A stretch of DNA of 64,000 bases from Ctena decussata (GCA_963989385.1 OZ022501.1:2180001-2244000); one strand, 5' to 3'. Counted from the first letter of the stretch, positions 11,074-21,333 are shown. Notes: generated by a model not told the origin, from the letters alone. Made by a program: numbers and translations.

Positions 11074-14000
11074 GGGGGGGGGTGCTAGTATGTATCAAAA
11101 CCCTGAACCATTATCTAACATCAGCCAGCCCAAGTATTAGTATCAACTGAGTCCATCATCGTGGCACTGTGAAATTATGTCTTCATAAATATAAAACTTT
11201 AACTAAAATCTTTAAAACAAAATTCTACGTCGATGACCTTGACTTCAAGGTCACCCAGTGGGGTAAGTATAAGGTGTTTTGTAAAAACTCAAAAAAGAGT
11301 CTAACATCAGTTCAAGTATAAACTAAATCTCTGCAAAGCATTATGAATCAGTATGCAATTACAAAACTTTAAAAAAGACAAAAATTTCCTAAGTCCCTGA
11401 CCTTGACATCAAGATCACTGAGCAGGGTTGGGGTAGTACTCTGTAGATCTAACTACAGTGCAAATATAAAAAGAATTCATCTCTGGGTTCAGGAGATATG
11501 TGTCTTTAAAAAACTTTAACCAAAACATCCAATCAATAAAAAGACAATATTCTAAGTCCATGACCTTGACATCAAGGTCACAGAGGGGGGTGGGGGTAGT
11601 ACCTTCGAAAACTTTAGACCAATATCTAACTTTAGTGCAAGTATCAAAGGAATCCATCCATGGGTTCAGGAGATATTGGGCTTTATAAAACTTTAACCAA
11701 AACATCCAGTCAAAAAAAACACCAATTTTCTAAGTCCATGACCTTGACATCAAGGTCACAGAGTGGGGTGGGGGTGGTACCCTGTTAAACCTTAGACCAA
11801 TATCTAGCTACAGTGCAAGTATCAAAAGAATCCATCCATGGGTTAAGGAGATATAGGTCTTTAAAAAACTTTAACCAAAACATCCAATTCGAACGCCGAC
11901 GCTGACGCGGACGCGGACGCTGACGCGGACGCCGACGCCGTGGTGACAACAATAGCTCTTCCTGAACTTTCGTTCAGGCGAGCTAAAAAATGGACAAATA
12001 AAGAGAATGATAAGAAGCAGGAGGCTGATTCTCTCTTACACGGTACAACTAGTCATACTTAACGTTTGTACCAAATTTCAAAATTCTAGCTGTAGTGGTT
12101 CCTGAGAAATCTTTGACAAAAATTTAATTGGAGAGATATTGGAGAGAAAGAAAAACGGGACAAAAAAAGGGAATGATAAGCTGGATCAGGCAGATTCTCT
12201 CTTACACGGTACAAATAGTCATACCCAACGTTTCTACCAAATTTCAGATACCCTTACTGTAGAAGTTTTTGAGATATCTTTGACAGAAAATTAATTGGAG
12301 AGAAAGAAAAAATGGACAAATAAAGGGAATGATAAGCAGCAGAAGGCTGATTCTCTCTTACACGGTACAACTAGTCATACTCAACGTTTGTACCAAATTT
12401 CAAAATCCTAGCTGTAGTGGTTCCTGAGAAATCTATGACAGAAGAAAAAGTTTAACAAACACACACACACAAAAACATATAAACGGAAAAACCAAAAACT
12501 ATATACCCCCTATATACTTTGTATACCGGGGGTATAAATATTAACAAACATACACACACACAAACATATAAACGGAAAAAACAAAAACTATATACCCCCT
12601 GTATACTTTGTATACCTGGGAACGTTTGTACCAAATTTCAAAATCCTAGCTGTAGTGGTTCCTGAGAAATCTGTGACAGAAAAAAATATTAACAAACACA
12701 CACACACACAAACATATAAACGGAAAAACCAAAAACTATATACCCCCTACATACTTCGTATACCGGGGGTATAATCATTCTTACTATTTACATAATATAA
12801 CGTTCATCACTGTACACATGTGGTGTATCGAGAAGATAGCCTCATTACCACAGGCATTAAATTTCAGATGATCTAACATATAAACAGAACTGGTTGTCAT
12901 TTTACATATCTGTCCACTCACCCATTTTTAGCAAGCTTAGAGTATCACTGTTGCCTGGTACTTGAGTCGCATTCAATATTGGATCTCTGATCTTAAATAC
13001 TGTCTCTAGACATTTGATACCCATCTTCAAGTCCTGCAGGGAAAACAAAAACTTCGAGTAAAAAATGTTAGCTGACAAAAAACAGCCATCAAGAACACAA
13101 AAACTCGCTTTAACAGATGAAGGATATTTGACTTTTTCAGTGTAAGATCTTCTTTTTTTTCATCAAATCAATTCCAAAAGCAGTATTTTCATGGGTGGAC
13201 TTGCATACAGTTTGAAAATGTCAAGACATTTTGCTGAATAGTGTCTTGCTAATAAAATTTTGAATGAACCATGAAATTCTGAGTATTGGGACAGATACAT
13301 CTGAGCAAACAGTGCAGACCCAGATCAGACTGCTCCTTTAAAAGCAGTGTGATCAGGGTCTCCACTATTTGCAATTCCATCTGCATCTTTGGCATTACTG
13401 TGTTGTAAAACTAAATTGTTCCATTTTAGGACAGTTATTATAGATGCTTTTGGTGTCCTGATTTTTTTTATTTTTTTGGTAATATGTTCAGTCAGTTTTG
13501 CTTTTATTTCTGGTAGACTGGGGTTTGAGGCTACAGTTTATTAAAGGTGTACCTGTCTGAATGTTTCTGAATTCTGTTTCAGCCTCTCCTTGTCTTCTTG
13601 TACAGTGCTACAATACATATACAGCAGGGCACCACGTCTCCAGTGAAGACATTCTGCTATCTCACTCCCTAGAACCTCTTCTAGCTGGTAAAAGAAGGAA
13701 TAAAATATTGTCAGAGGGCCTAAAAGGATAAAACCAACGCAATTTGCATATAGAAATTATGAAAGACACCACTGCCTTACCTTTTTTTTTCAATTTTCAA
13801 AATATACCATATTTTTTGGGTTATAAGTTGGGTGTTTTTCCCTTTTCAAAACAATCCCAAGAATCTAGATCCATCTAGATGGATCTAGATTTTGGGGATT
13901 GTTTTTTTTTAAGGAAGCACCCATTTCAAACTAGAATTTCATGACTGATTTACATTTTTGGGGTCATTCTAGAGATAGAAAAACATTTAATAGCCAAATA

Positions 14001-17000
14001 AATATGGCACCTGACACTGAAAAGAATCAAATAAGTCAAAATGTTCAAGGCCAAAACTAAACTATTCCTATAGGCTATAACTTCAAAACTGCAAAAACTG
14101 CAAATCTAAGTGATATGATGACATTTTATGTGAGATCCTCATTAAAAAAACTTCTCTAAGCATATCTAAACAGGTCTAAAGCCTTCTAGTTTGTGTTTGT
14201 AAGCAACTTCATGTGTTTCTTGTTGATTTATTCTTAAAATGTAAAATAAGTGAAAAATGAGAAGACTGCTGTAGCCATTAATTTTCATATTCCCTGACTT
14301 TTCAAACCCTTTCCAAATTTCCTTGACCAATCATAAAATTACCAGACTTTTCCCTGACCCTGAAAAAAAATTTCAATGTGTTTCTCCCTCACCATGCCAA
14401 CCCTGCCCTATACTAGCTTTTATGAGATAGAAAAATATTCCAGTTTCTCCCCTCAACATTTGTTTTTGCTTAACTGGAGCTCCAACAATTCTGAATAACA
14501 AATTTCTATTCTATTGTATTTTATCTAAAAAATTTACTTAAGGTAAAAGGGTACACTGTCATGTTTTCTGCCATTTTTACAAAAGGAATTTTCTTGTTTG
14601 CTTCCCTAGATGGTTTTGCCCATTCAAAATGGAGGGTTCTCTTATTAAAGGAAAGAATTTGCTCCTAGGTGAGCAAATTCTTTCCTAAAATTGGAGTAAT
14701 CACCCATTTAGAATGGCGGCAAAAATGGAATTCTAATGCACTTACAAATATAACGTGATGTCTGAATGAACAACGTAAAAAATTTGCGACAGTATATTCT
14801 ACGATATACTGTCGCAAGTCCGACGTCATTAACATCGCTTCTCATTGGCTGACGTTTGGTTTTATGTTGCTGACAGCGCTTGCAATGGGTGCAAACTAGT
14901 ACATAATGAAAGGGGAAAGTGTGAAAAAGTGCATTAGAATGGGGATAACTGCATTGAAAATTGTCATTTGGGGAGGTAAATCATAGGTTTTATGGTCGCA
15001 AATTGCGTTTTACAGCTCGGTGGCATGTCGCCGTAAAACGAAATTTCCGACCATAAACCGATAATTTACCTCCCTAAATGACAATTTTCAAAAGAGTTAT
15101 CCCCTAAATGGCACAGCTGCTTCTCCTAATAGGTATCCATACAGCATAAATATCTGCAACCTAAACTTTCTTCTGTAAGTGCATAAAGGGTGGATTTATC
15201 GTCTTTGAATCAGCACAACCATATTTGTCCTAATAGGCTATTGGCCCTACACAATGGGATCTGGGTGTGGACTGTTTGCTCATTATCAGTTTCCAAATGT
15301 TAGTGAAACAAGTATTGCTTCCCTTTACCTTCTTCGCAGGAATAATCTTTTGGCAGAGAACTTTCACTTTTTCAAAGTATCCTGAAATTATACAGAATTG
15401 CTCTGAAAGTTAACATGAGATTAGACCATACAGTAAAGGCCTCATATATTGCATTACAAGTGCCAAAGCAAAATGTGTAAACCCAAATTAGACTGCTGAT
15501 AATCAAGCATCGAATTAAGGTATACACAATTTGATACTTCTAAAGCAAGAAGCCAAGTCCTTGTTGTCTTAACATTCTGAGGTGACTTTTGTGTAGGAAA
15601 CATACACAAGCTATTTTCAGACTCCACCAAGAAGGTGAAACAATAAAATATTTGGAAAAAATAGGTTTTTGCTTTACCAGGTAAGTGGTTTATCTGGTTA
15701 AAAAAGACTAGAGGGCCATGATGGCCCTGGATCGCTCACCTGAGTATCCAGTGAACTTAACCTCAGAGACATCCATATGACTGACAGAGTTTCACAAAGA
15801 TTAAATGGAAAATGAACCCTTTATTGTGTACCTAAGGTTTTTATAAGATTTAACCTAATGACCTAGATTTTGACCCTACATGACCCAGTTCCAAACCTGG
15901 TCTAGATTTCTTGGATATGAACATTCTGACAAAGTTATCAAAACTGTGCCCTCTAGAGTGTACACAATGTTTTTCTAAGGTTTAACCTAGTGACCTACTT
16001 TTTGACCCAACATGACCAAGTTGCACCCTTGGTCCAGATTCATTGGAGACAAACATTCTGACAAAGTCTCATGAAGATTAGAACAAAACTGTGTCCTCAA
16101 AAGCGTTCACACTGTTTTTCTAAGAACTGACCTAGTGACCTAGTTTTTGACCTGACATGGCCCAGTTTCAAATCTGGTATAAATTTCATGAAAGTAAACA
16201 TTCTGACAATGTTTCACATATATAGGATCATAACTGTGCCCTCTAGAGTGTACATGAGGTTTTTCTAATATTTGACCTAGTGACCTAGTTTTTGACCCCA
16301 CAAGACTCACATTCAAATTTGGCCTAGATTTTATATAAATAAACATTCTGACAAAGTTTCATGAAGATTGGATCATAACTGTGCCCTCTAGAGTGTGCAC
16401 AAGGTTTTTCTAAGATTTGACCCAGTGAACTAGTTTTTGACCCCACATGACCCAGTTTCAAAGATGGTCTAGATTTCATTAAGATAAACATTCTGACAAA
16501 GTTTCATGATGATTGGATCATAACTGTGCCCTCTGTGTCATTCTATGATTTATTTCTATTTTTAGCTCTGGCGGCCATTTTGTTCAGCGGAGCAAAACCG
16601 TTTGAGCAATTTTTGTTCAGAGCCATGAGTAAAACATTTCTGTGAAATTTTTTTGAAATCGAGCCATTGGCTTTAGAAACAATGATGTTTAAAGCTTTTT
16701 TCTATTTTTAGCTCTGGTGGCCATATTGTTCAGCGGGGCAGAATCGTTTGAGCAATTTTAGTAGAGGGTCTCCTAAGGAACATTTCTGTGAAATTATTTC
16801 AAAATCGGCCCAGCAGTTTTGGAGGAGAAGTCATTTAAAGGTTTTTCTATTTTTAGCTCTGGCGGCCATATTGTTCAGCGGAGCAAAACCGTTTGAGCAA
16901 TTTTGGTAGAGGGTCTCCTAAAGAACATTTCTGTGAAATTATTTCAAAATCGGCCCAGCAGTTTTGGAGGAGAAGTCATTTAAATGTTTTTCTATTTTTA

Positions 17001-20000
17001 GCTCTGGCGGCCATATTGTTCAGCGGAGCGGAACCCTTTGAGCAATTTTGGTAGAGGGTCTCCTAAGGAACATTTCTGTGAAATTATTTCAAAATCGGCC
17101 CAGCAGTTTTGGAGGAGAAGTTGTTTAAAGGTTTTTCTATTTTTAGCTCTGGCGGCCATATTGTTCAGCGGAGCGGAACCATTTGAGCAATTCTGGTAGA
17201 CAGTCCCCCAAGGAACATTTCTGTGAAATTATTTCGAAATCCGGCTAGCAGTTTTGGAGAAGAAGTCTTTAAAGCAAAAGTTGACGCCGGACGCCGGATG
17301 ACGGGCAAAAGACCGATCACAATACCTCACCTTGAGCACTTCGTGCTCAGGTGAGCTAAAAACCCAGATGGCTGAGACTTCCATCTTTGTAATGTGTGAA
17401 CTGTGATATTTTCAACAGTCAAATCATCTCTCAAATGGATGGATGACTTGCAATTTTACACCCTTTTTAACAGTATTTCAGTCATATCAGAACAATGGTA
17501 GCGTGATAATGAAAGGCTGTGTGCAATGGAACCCCATTTACGGTTGGAAAGATTTCCAACTCCAGGGGGTCTCAAACCGGGACCGCCAGATCAGTAGGCC
17601 AGCACCTAACATACTGAGCTACCACATAATCTGGGCTCCTAATCATCTGTCAACATAGCCAAAATAGGTCATCTCTCAAAGTCAGATTTGTGTCATTTCT
17701 ACAGGGCCATGACAAGCATTTTAATTCATAACCAGTTTCAGTCAGGAACCATCAGTTAATAACACTGTGCAAGTAAATAAGGAAAGCATGCCTGTCATAC
17801 TAACCAAAAATATTGGCAATTCTCTCTCTTGAGTCTTTCTCGGGGAATTCTTGATCAGTGAGCACTGTCTCATCATGATAGGTGAAGTCCAAAACTGCCT
17901 AGAAAATAGCAAATATAAGAACTAAACATTGGTACAGAAGTGTCTGAATAAACAATGCAGATCCTGATGAGACTGCCCTATATCAAAAGCAGTGCTGATT
18001 GATCAGACTGCACTGTTTCTAATTCTGCCAGTATCTTACACATAACCAGCTGTTCAAAATTTAGAATCATTACATTGATTGAACATGGCTTCCCAATATT
18101 TCATCTAAGAGCAACTTCTTTCCCTTAAGAGTAGACCCCATCATATGGGAAAGACTTTGTCTTTCAAGGGAGGAAAACAGGAAGTCACTGAAAATGCCCC
18201 CACAACACTTTGTTAAAATAGAAGTAAAACACAAATGTCCATACACCTAAATACTAATTTTCAAATGTATTTTCCAATTTACTGTATTCAATCCATGAAT
18301 TCTGCTACATGGAAATTCATTTTCTTAATAAGAGCTGTGACATGACAAAACAAACAAAGTGGTATGTGGGCCCTGCGAAGACTCTGATCATCCTGGGCAT
18401 CCACCCAGTCCGATCAAAGTATTTGCTGTGCACTTACAGGGTAGCTAAGGGTCTAAGCTAGCTGCCAAGGCTGATCTGAGTCTTCCCTGGGCGCATATGC
18501 CACTTTATTTGTTTTCTCGTGTTGAGGCTAATATGCACTTCTAACACCCTATACATTCAAATGCAAAGAGATCTGATCCATACCAGCCATGATACAATCC
18601 ATTTTCAAGAGTCTATTCTATAATCAATGTTTTATATGCTCAATGCCAGTTCATGATTAAACTGACACTTATTGCATAAAAATGGCTCTTAAAATGGACT
18701 TAACATGAATCATATCATGACAGGTGAGGACTAACAGTCGAATGCAAGGATAGAGTAAAAAGACAGAAAGTAGCTTTACGGAATAGGTTACCCATGTAAA
18801 AAAAGTTGCTTTGTATGCTACTTTGGTCCCATCCGAAACTTTAATAGCCACATACAGAAATAATATAATTTAATTTCATACCTTGTCAAATTTTGGTTAT
18901 AGACATTTCCATCTTTGAAATTTAGCTAGCAATGAGGTGGCCTGCCTCCTAAGGAGAAGTCTATTATAAAGACTGCACTTTTTGCTACAGCATTCTTAGC
19001 CAATAATTTTGACACCTGATGACATACAATGTCTTCCTTATGTTTAAACTAAAAAAACACCATTATTTGTAAAAATTGCATCACTAGAAGGAGAAGAACT
19101 ACATAAGCGTAAGCTTCAGTTCTAATCCTAGTTAACATGTATATTAGCTTTGTGTATACGAGATTTGTTGAAATAAAATATGTTTAGTCTTCCTACAGAT
19201 CCACCTGAAAAAGTCTTGACAAGAACACAGCAAACAGTTTTAACCCTTTTGCTGCAGTTTTGGCCATTCTGAGTGCAATAGGCTTAATGAGAGCCTCATC
19301 ATTTTGAAACACCCATTCATTCCCAAAGCTATTCACAGCTAATGTTTTTTATGTTTGTACTAAACCAACTGAAAATAAAATTTGTATTCTGTATTCTGTA
19401 TGTTGATCTGAGTCTGACATACCTCTGCATATTGCTGTACATAGTAATTAACCTGTCCCCCAGACAAAGAACCAGAAGGGAAATTACTTGTTACTCCCTG
19501 GCACTTCATCAAACATTTCTGCAGAAATGGGGACTCCCCTGAAATTCCAGAAATAGACAAATATCAAATGACATGGTAGTACAGTTCAGAGCTCCAGGTA
19601 AGGTAAAACTGGGGTGATCCAACATGTGATTAAACATCTTGGGTGCAAAGTGTCTTGTTACCCTAGTATCACGTACTTGATAACGTACTTGATAACGTAC
19701 TTGATCCAGCGGTGAAATCTGTAAGCCCCGTAGGCTTTTCTTCACCACCAATATTGTTACTTTAGTTTATGTTGGGTGTCTAGACTTCTTTTCAATCCGG
19801 TTTTATAGAACGGTTGTGTTGCTTATTATCCGATATGATGTCACTTATATGCCACCTTAAACATTTCCTATGTCAACCCCCATTAATACACATCCTCTAA
19901 GCTGTAATGCTGATTCTTCCACTCCTTATCCAGTTTTGATTTAAATTCATTGACAGTCTGCGAATTAATAACTCTAGCAGATAAACTGTTCCAGGGATCA

Positions 20001-21223
20001 ATTACTCTAATGGCGAAAGAATGCTGTCTAAAACTCTTGTTACACCTTGGTTTAAACAATTTGAAATTATGTCCCCTTGTATAAGTAGTTGTCCCCTTGT
20101 ATAAGTAGTATGTCCCCTTGTATAAGTAGTCACTTTCCTACTTCAAATCAATCTACTTTATTACACTATTACCATATTTCTTTGGTAATAAAAGCTGTTT
20201 CCCTTCAAAAACAATCCCAAAAATCTAGGTCCATCTTATAAGATCTATATGGATTTAGATTTATGGAACCTCTATGGAAGGGAAAACCCCATCTGAAGCA
20301 AAATTTCATGTTTGATTTAGGTATTTGGGGTCATTCTAAGGAGGGAAACACCGAGTTTAAAGCCTCCTTCTTCCTTCATACTCTGATTTGATCATATCTG
20401 ATCATTATATCAGGGGCCCAGATAGCGTAGTGGATAGAACACTCCCTTTCCACCTCTGCGGCCCGGGTTCGATTCCCGGCGGCATCATGTGGGAGAGTAG
20501 CGGTAGCCCGTCTGTGGTCTGTGGTTTTCTCCGGGTACTCCGGTTTCCTCCACCAGTATAGGACCACAAAGGTGCTAACATCCGTGCCATCAAGAGTATT
20601 TAAATAAGTTTGCGTGAGCTTTCAATGCAATTGATGTAAAATAGACAAAGTTTGCATTTACATATATCAGAGGACTGTTCTGTGATGGAAGAAAGCCAGA
20701 AGTAGTTCTCAGCTGTATAAGGGCTGGGAAATACTCTGTGAAACCACCCTGACCCAGAAGGGAACAGCCAACCATTCATACTTGCCAGCGCTGGGTCTGA
20801 ACATACGCAGCAGAGATATGTAGCCAGTCTACCGTTAATAGGTAAATCTCGCTACCGACTGAGCTACAAATGTATCGGGGCGCTAAATAAATGAGGTATT
20901 TATTAATTTGTCCTTTTGTCCTTGAAACAACTCTTTTCCTATTTCTCATTTAAAACAGCAAACCCTTAAAAACAGAACTAAAAGTTGGATAACATACTCA
21001 TCTTATCTTCTGTTCAACCCTGATTCAAAATAGCTTGAGGAAAAGAACTGTTAGGAGAGTGGGGAGAAATTAGATCTTGTAAGAAGAAATTTCTCAAAGC
21101 AAATGTTTACTTTTCATAATCAACATCAATTCTACCTGGAAGCGTGTTGATCTTGGACTGACATTCTGACTGTAAGGATTTAAAGTCGTCTAAAATTTGA
21201 GACTTTACACTTTCTGTTGCCAT
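3702..21223 (-). CDS. RIMOC1: RIMOC1 (C5orf51 family), whole gene, 7 coding exons
   Basis: Joining minus-strand exons 21136-21223, 19423-19538, 17805-17898, 15329-15381, 13553-13684, 12922-13033 and 3702-3916 gives 810 bases: 269 codons plus TGA, with GT/AG at every junction and all phases matching. The human protein is, from memory, about 294 residues. Diagnostic blocks are AVLDFTYHDE (human AILDMTYFEE), ECLHWRRGALLYMYC (human ECLSWRRGALLYMYC) and GIYSDTHLLALMYAGEMCFW (human GIFSDIHLLAMMYSGEMCYW). The family is known as a RAB7A-interacting subunit of the MON1-CCZ1 exchange-factor complex, acting on late endosomes and in mitophagy. No signal peptide or membrane segment is seen. It is divergent from WDR18 and shares its promoter region. 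The last intron (3917-12921) is about 9 kb and full of repeats. An in-frame ATG at 21299-21301 could add 26 residues, but family alignment favours 21223. Confidence 0.93.
3978..4318 (+). repeat. 24-bp minisatellite
   Basis: About 14 units of CATGCAACAGAgCTAAACCATTGT with point variation and one shortened unit. It lies in the last RIMOC1 intron and begins about 60 bp from the last exon's acceptor. Confidence 0.9.
4377..7701 (+). repeat. Minisatellite-core element (host), interrupted by a second element
   Basis: Core units of about 180 bp repeat phrases such as gagttgattatacaaacttgcc, gccagaacctgtaaaaat and ttcaatatgtctg. It starts near ATGCCCCCATG and ends with a GGACAGAC microsatellite plus the hairpin TGCCCCCCCtgactatcgtcacGGGGGCA. 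A family A element is inserted at 5099-7231. All of it lies in the last RIMOC1 intron. Confidence 0.65.
5099..7231 (+). mobile_element. Family A HINE-like element nested in the 4377-7701 repeat
   Basis: The 5' end is the hairpin AGAGGCCCaaatGGGCCT followed by CGCTCACCTGG. The core has degenerate tandem units (caaaatccattcagtggttac; atggcggccatcttgga). A GACGCACG microsatellite at 7140-7180 precedes GGCCCttcgGGCCAGGTGAGCT. The terminal motifs GCTCACCTG and CAGGTGAGC are inverted repeats. No coding capacity is seen. Confidence 0.65.
7702..8045. other. RIMOC1 intron, no recognisable feature
   Basis: AT-rich unique-looking sequence between two repeats; nothing identified on either strand. Confidence 0.4.
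8050..8935 (+). repeat. Satellite of about 132-bp units (TTCCGTCGACCTGTC)
   Basis: AACTTCCGTCGACCTGTC recurs near 8161, 8290, 8422, 8580 and 8841 (degenerate near 8705), with spacings of about 126-158 bp, together with tcattactaccnaccatna. Several frames stay open across it (up to 227 codons), but the reading is just the repeat translated. It is pyrimidine-rich and more GC-rich than the surroundings. Confidence 0.8.
8936..9465. other. RIMOC1 intron, GC-rich patch then plain sequence
   Basis: 8935-9115 repeats the phrase CCCTCCCTCTTGTGGC(T/C)CC(T/G)CCC twice about 115 bp apart, probably a tail of the neighbouring satellite. Nothing is recognised in 9120-9465. Confidence 0.4.
10861..10884 (+). 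repeat. Poly-G run, 24 bases
   Basis: An uninterrupted G homopolymer inside family B copy 1; prone to quadruplex formation and to assembly length errors. Confidence 0.9.
11035..11082 (+). repeat. Poly-G run, 38 bases plus GA-rich extension
   Basis: 38 consecutive G, one A, then 9 more G. The preceding phrase (gggtgctagtat) is repeated on both sides, suggesting local duplication around the G run. Confidence 0.9.
12922..13033 (-). CDS. RIMOC1: RIMOC1 exon 6 (residues 162-198)
   Basis: The acceptor is CCTGCAG and the donor ATGG|GTGAGT. It encodes DLKMGIKCLETVFKIRDPIL and, after ten residues, SDTLSLLKM. The human equivalent is LLDGISYLLQM...DTAKLLSA. The codon for the G of GIYSD is split with exon 7. 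Confidence 0.93.
13290..13372. repeat. Short palindromic MITE (cAGACCCtGATCAgACTGC family)
   Basis: CAGACCCAGATCAGACTGCT then GCAGTGTGATCAGGGTCT forms a hairpin. Related hairpins lie near 17955, 25655, 26440, 33915 and 42235. Confidence 0.7.
13553..13684 (-). CDS. RIMOC1: RIMOC1 exon 5 (residues 118-161)
   Basis: A 132-base exon (44 whole codons), acceptor TTACCAG and donor CAG|GTACAC. It contains ECLHWRRGALLYMYC, nearly identical to the human block, followed by a charged helix-like tail (TVQEDKERLKQNSETFRQ). Confidence 0.95.
13805..14015. repeat. MITE-like repeat (ccATATTTCTTtGGTTATAAgac family)
   Basis: It begins accatattttttgggttata, contains cttttcaaaacaatcccaa and an inverted GATCTAGAT core, and ends agccaaataaatatgg. 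Relatives are at 20170-20365, 22158-22335, 26789-26972, 28579-28790 and around 32340. Confidence 0.6.
14955..15095. repeat. Long palindrome (foldback repeat)
   Basis: GAAAATTGTCATTTGGGGAGGTAAAT and GGTTTTATGGTCGcaaattGCGTTTTAC recur inverted (GTAAAACgaaattt..CGACCATAAACC, ATTTACCTCCCTAAATGACAATTTTC). It lies in RIMOC1 intron 4. Confidence 0.8.
15329..15381 (-). CDS. RIMOC1: RIMOC1 exon 4 (residues 101-117)
   Basis: A 53-base exon with acceptor ATTTCAG and donor AAG|GTAAAG. It encodes YFEKVKVLCQKIIPAKK. Conservation is weak here, so the call rests on splice sites and on phase agreeing on both sides. Confidence 0.85.
15706..17358 (+). mobile_element. Family A-type HINE-like element in RIMOC1 intron 3
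   Basis: The 5' hairpin is AGGGCCatgatGGCCCT then GGATCGCTCACCTGAG. The first core has units with tgacctagtttttgaccc and acattctgacaaagtttcat; the second has units with tatttttagctctggcggcc and aaatcggcccagcagttttg. A GACGCCGG microsatellite and TGAGCACttcgTGCTCAGGTGAGCT follow. Two different core satellites sit in one element. Confidence 0.65.
17400..17648 (-). repeat. tRNA-derived SINE, family S2
   Basis: Read on the minus strand it has a box A-like TGGTAGCTCAGT and a box B-like GGTCCCGGTTTGAGACC, a body with gttggaaat..ccattgcacac, and a tail gatatgactgaaatactgtt. Other copies lie at 27010-27190 (plus) and 41955-42100 (minus). Confidence 0.65.
17805..17898 (-). CDS. RIMOC1: RIMOC1 exon 3 (residues 69-99)
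   Basis: The acceptor is TTCTAG and the donor TTTTG|GTTAGT. It encodes AVLDFTYHDETVLTDQEFPE followed by KDSRERIANIF. This is one of the best-conserved stretches of the family (human AILDMTYFEENKLVDEDFPE). Confidence 0.93.
18325..18545. repeat. MITE with gagccGcGACAtGACAAAAC terminal inverted repeats, degraded copy
   Basis: Its termini are agctgtgacatgacaaaaca and tttgttttctcgtgttgaggct; the body holds ggctgatctgagtcttccct. Better copies are at 32484-32848 and 63082-63371. Confidence 0.65.
19423..19538 (-). CDS. RIMOC1: RIMOC1 exon 2 (residues 31-68)
   Basis: The acceptor is TTTCAG just before 19538 and the donor is GAG|GTATGT at 19423. It encodes ESPFLQKCLMKCQGV through VNYYVQQYAE, which aligns with the human segment HFLIRASAALEKLKLL...LLELYTQ. 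It ends in phase 0. Confidence 0.9.
20170..20365. repeat. MITE-like repeat (ATATTTCTTtGG family)
   Basis: It contains accatatttctttggtaata, cttcaaaaacaatcccaaaa and tttggggtcattctaag, the same blocks as 13805-14015. Confidence 0.55.
20410..20640 (+). repeat. tRNA-derived SINE with conserved central domain
   Basis: Box A (TAGCGTAGTGGATAG) and box B (GGGTTCGATTCCCGG) are close to tRNA consensus. A central block GGTTTTCTCCGGGTACTCCG then GTTTCCTCCACC recalls the domain of the MetaSINE superfamily (naming from memory, uncertain). There is no tRNA cloverleaf 3' half, so it is not a tRNA gene. Confidence 0.75.
21136..21223 (-). CDS. RIMOC1: RIMOC1 exon 1 (residues 1-29 plus split codon 30)
   Basis: It starts MATESVKSQIL, aligning with the human N-terminus MAAAVSSVV. 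The donor CAG|GTAGAA lies at 21136/21135 and leaves one base, which fits exon 2. A second GT donor about 25 bases further on (GAAAA|GTAAAC) leaves the wrong phase and would give an early stop, so it was not chosen. Confidence 0.85.
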
Positions 21224-21333
21224 AACTTTCACTCCTCCGGATAAATTCGGAACAATCCGAATGATTGTTTCTCTTGTCTGGTGCCCTACCTGATATTGCA
21301 AGCATTACGTAACCGGGAACCATTTTCAATAAA
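21224..21333. promoter_or_regulatory. Head-to-head RIMOC1/WDR18 intergenic region
   Basis: Only 110 bp separate the RIMOC1 ATG (21223, minus) from the WDR18 ATG (21334, plus), so this stretch must hold both 5' UTRs and probably a bidirectional promoter. No TATA box was recognised. Transcription starts are unknown; either transcript could begin inside the other gene's first exon. Confidence 0.7.
21305..21312. promoter_or_regulatory. Palindromic bZIP-type site TTACGTAA
   Basis: A perfect TTACGTAA lies between the two divergent start codons, 21 bp before the WDR18 ATG. It matches the consensus for PAR-bZIP/NFIL3-type factors. Being a palindrome it reads the same for both genes. Function is inferred from motif and position only. 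Confidence 0.35.

Larger units (their letters stand above)
10631..11984 (+). mobile_element. Family B HINE-like element, copy 1
   Basis: The 5' end is CAAGAGCTGTCGCCTGACAG then CATAGCTCGCCTGAAT. The core has units of 163-178 bp, each with TGACCTTGA-NN-TCAAGGTCA (11234, 11398, 11561, 11739). A GACGCG/GACGCT microsatellite (11890-11940) precedes the hairpin CCTGAACtttcGTTCAGG and CGAGCT. It sits between AAGAA and AAAAAATGG of the host repeat. It includes two long G runs. Confidence 0.75.
9470..12773 (+). repeat. Minisatellite-core element with repeated GGGGGTATAA termini (host of a HINE)
   Basis: Units of about 170 bp share tctctcttacacggtacaac, tagtcatacccaacgtttgt, ccaaatttcaaaatcctagc and tggttcctgagaaatctttg. 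It starts near TATACCCGTATATCCCCCGCC. The 3' terminus (AC)n..TATACCCCCtatatactttgtataccGGGGGTATAA occurs at 12460-12535 and 12680-12773, with a damaged copy between. It is interrupted by a family B element at 10631-11984. Confidence 0.65.

Noticed and set aside
11415..11705. ORFs reading [20 protein letters not shown] and similar, also at 34302 and 37255
   Set aside because: They are the family B tandem unit translated; the motif repeats because the DNA repeats, and stops occur in each copy.
20410..20485. Possible tRNA gene from box A and box B
   Set aside because: No 3' acceptor-stem half pairs with the 5' end, and a SINE central domain follows.
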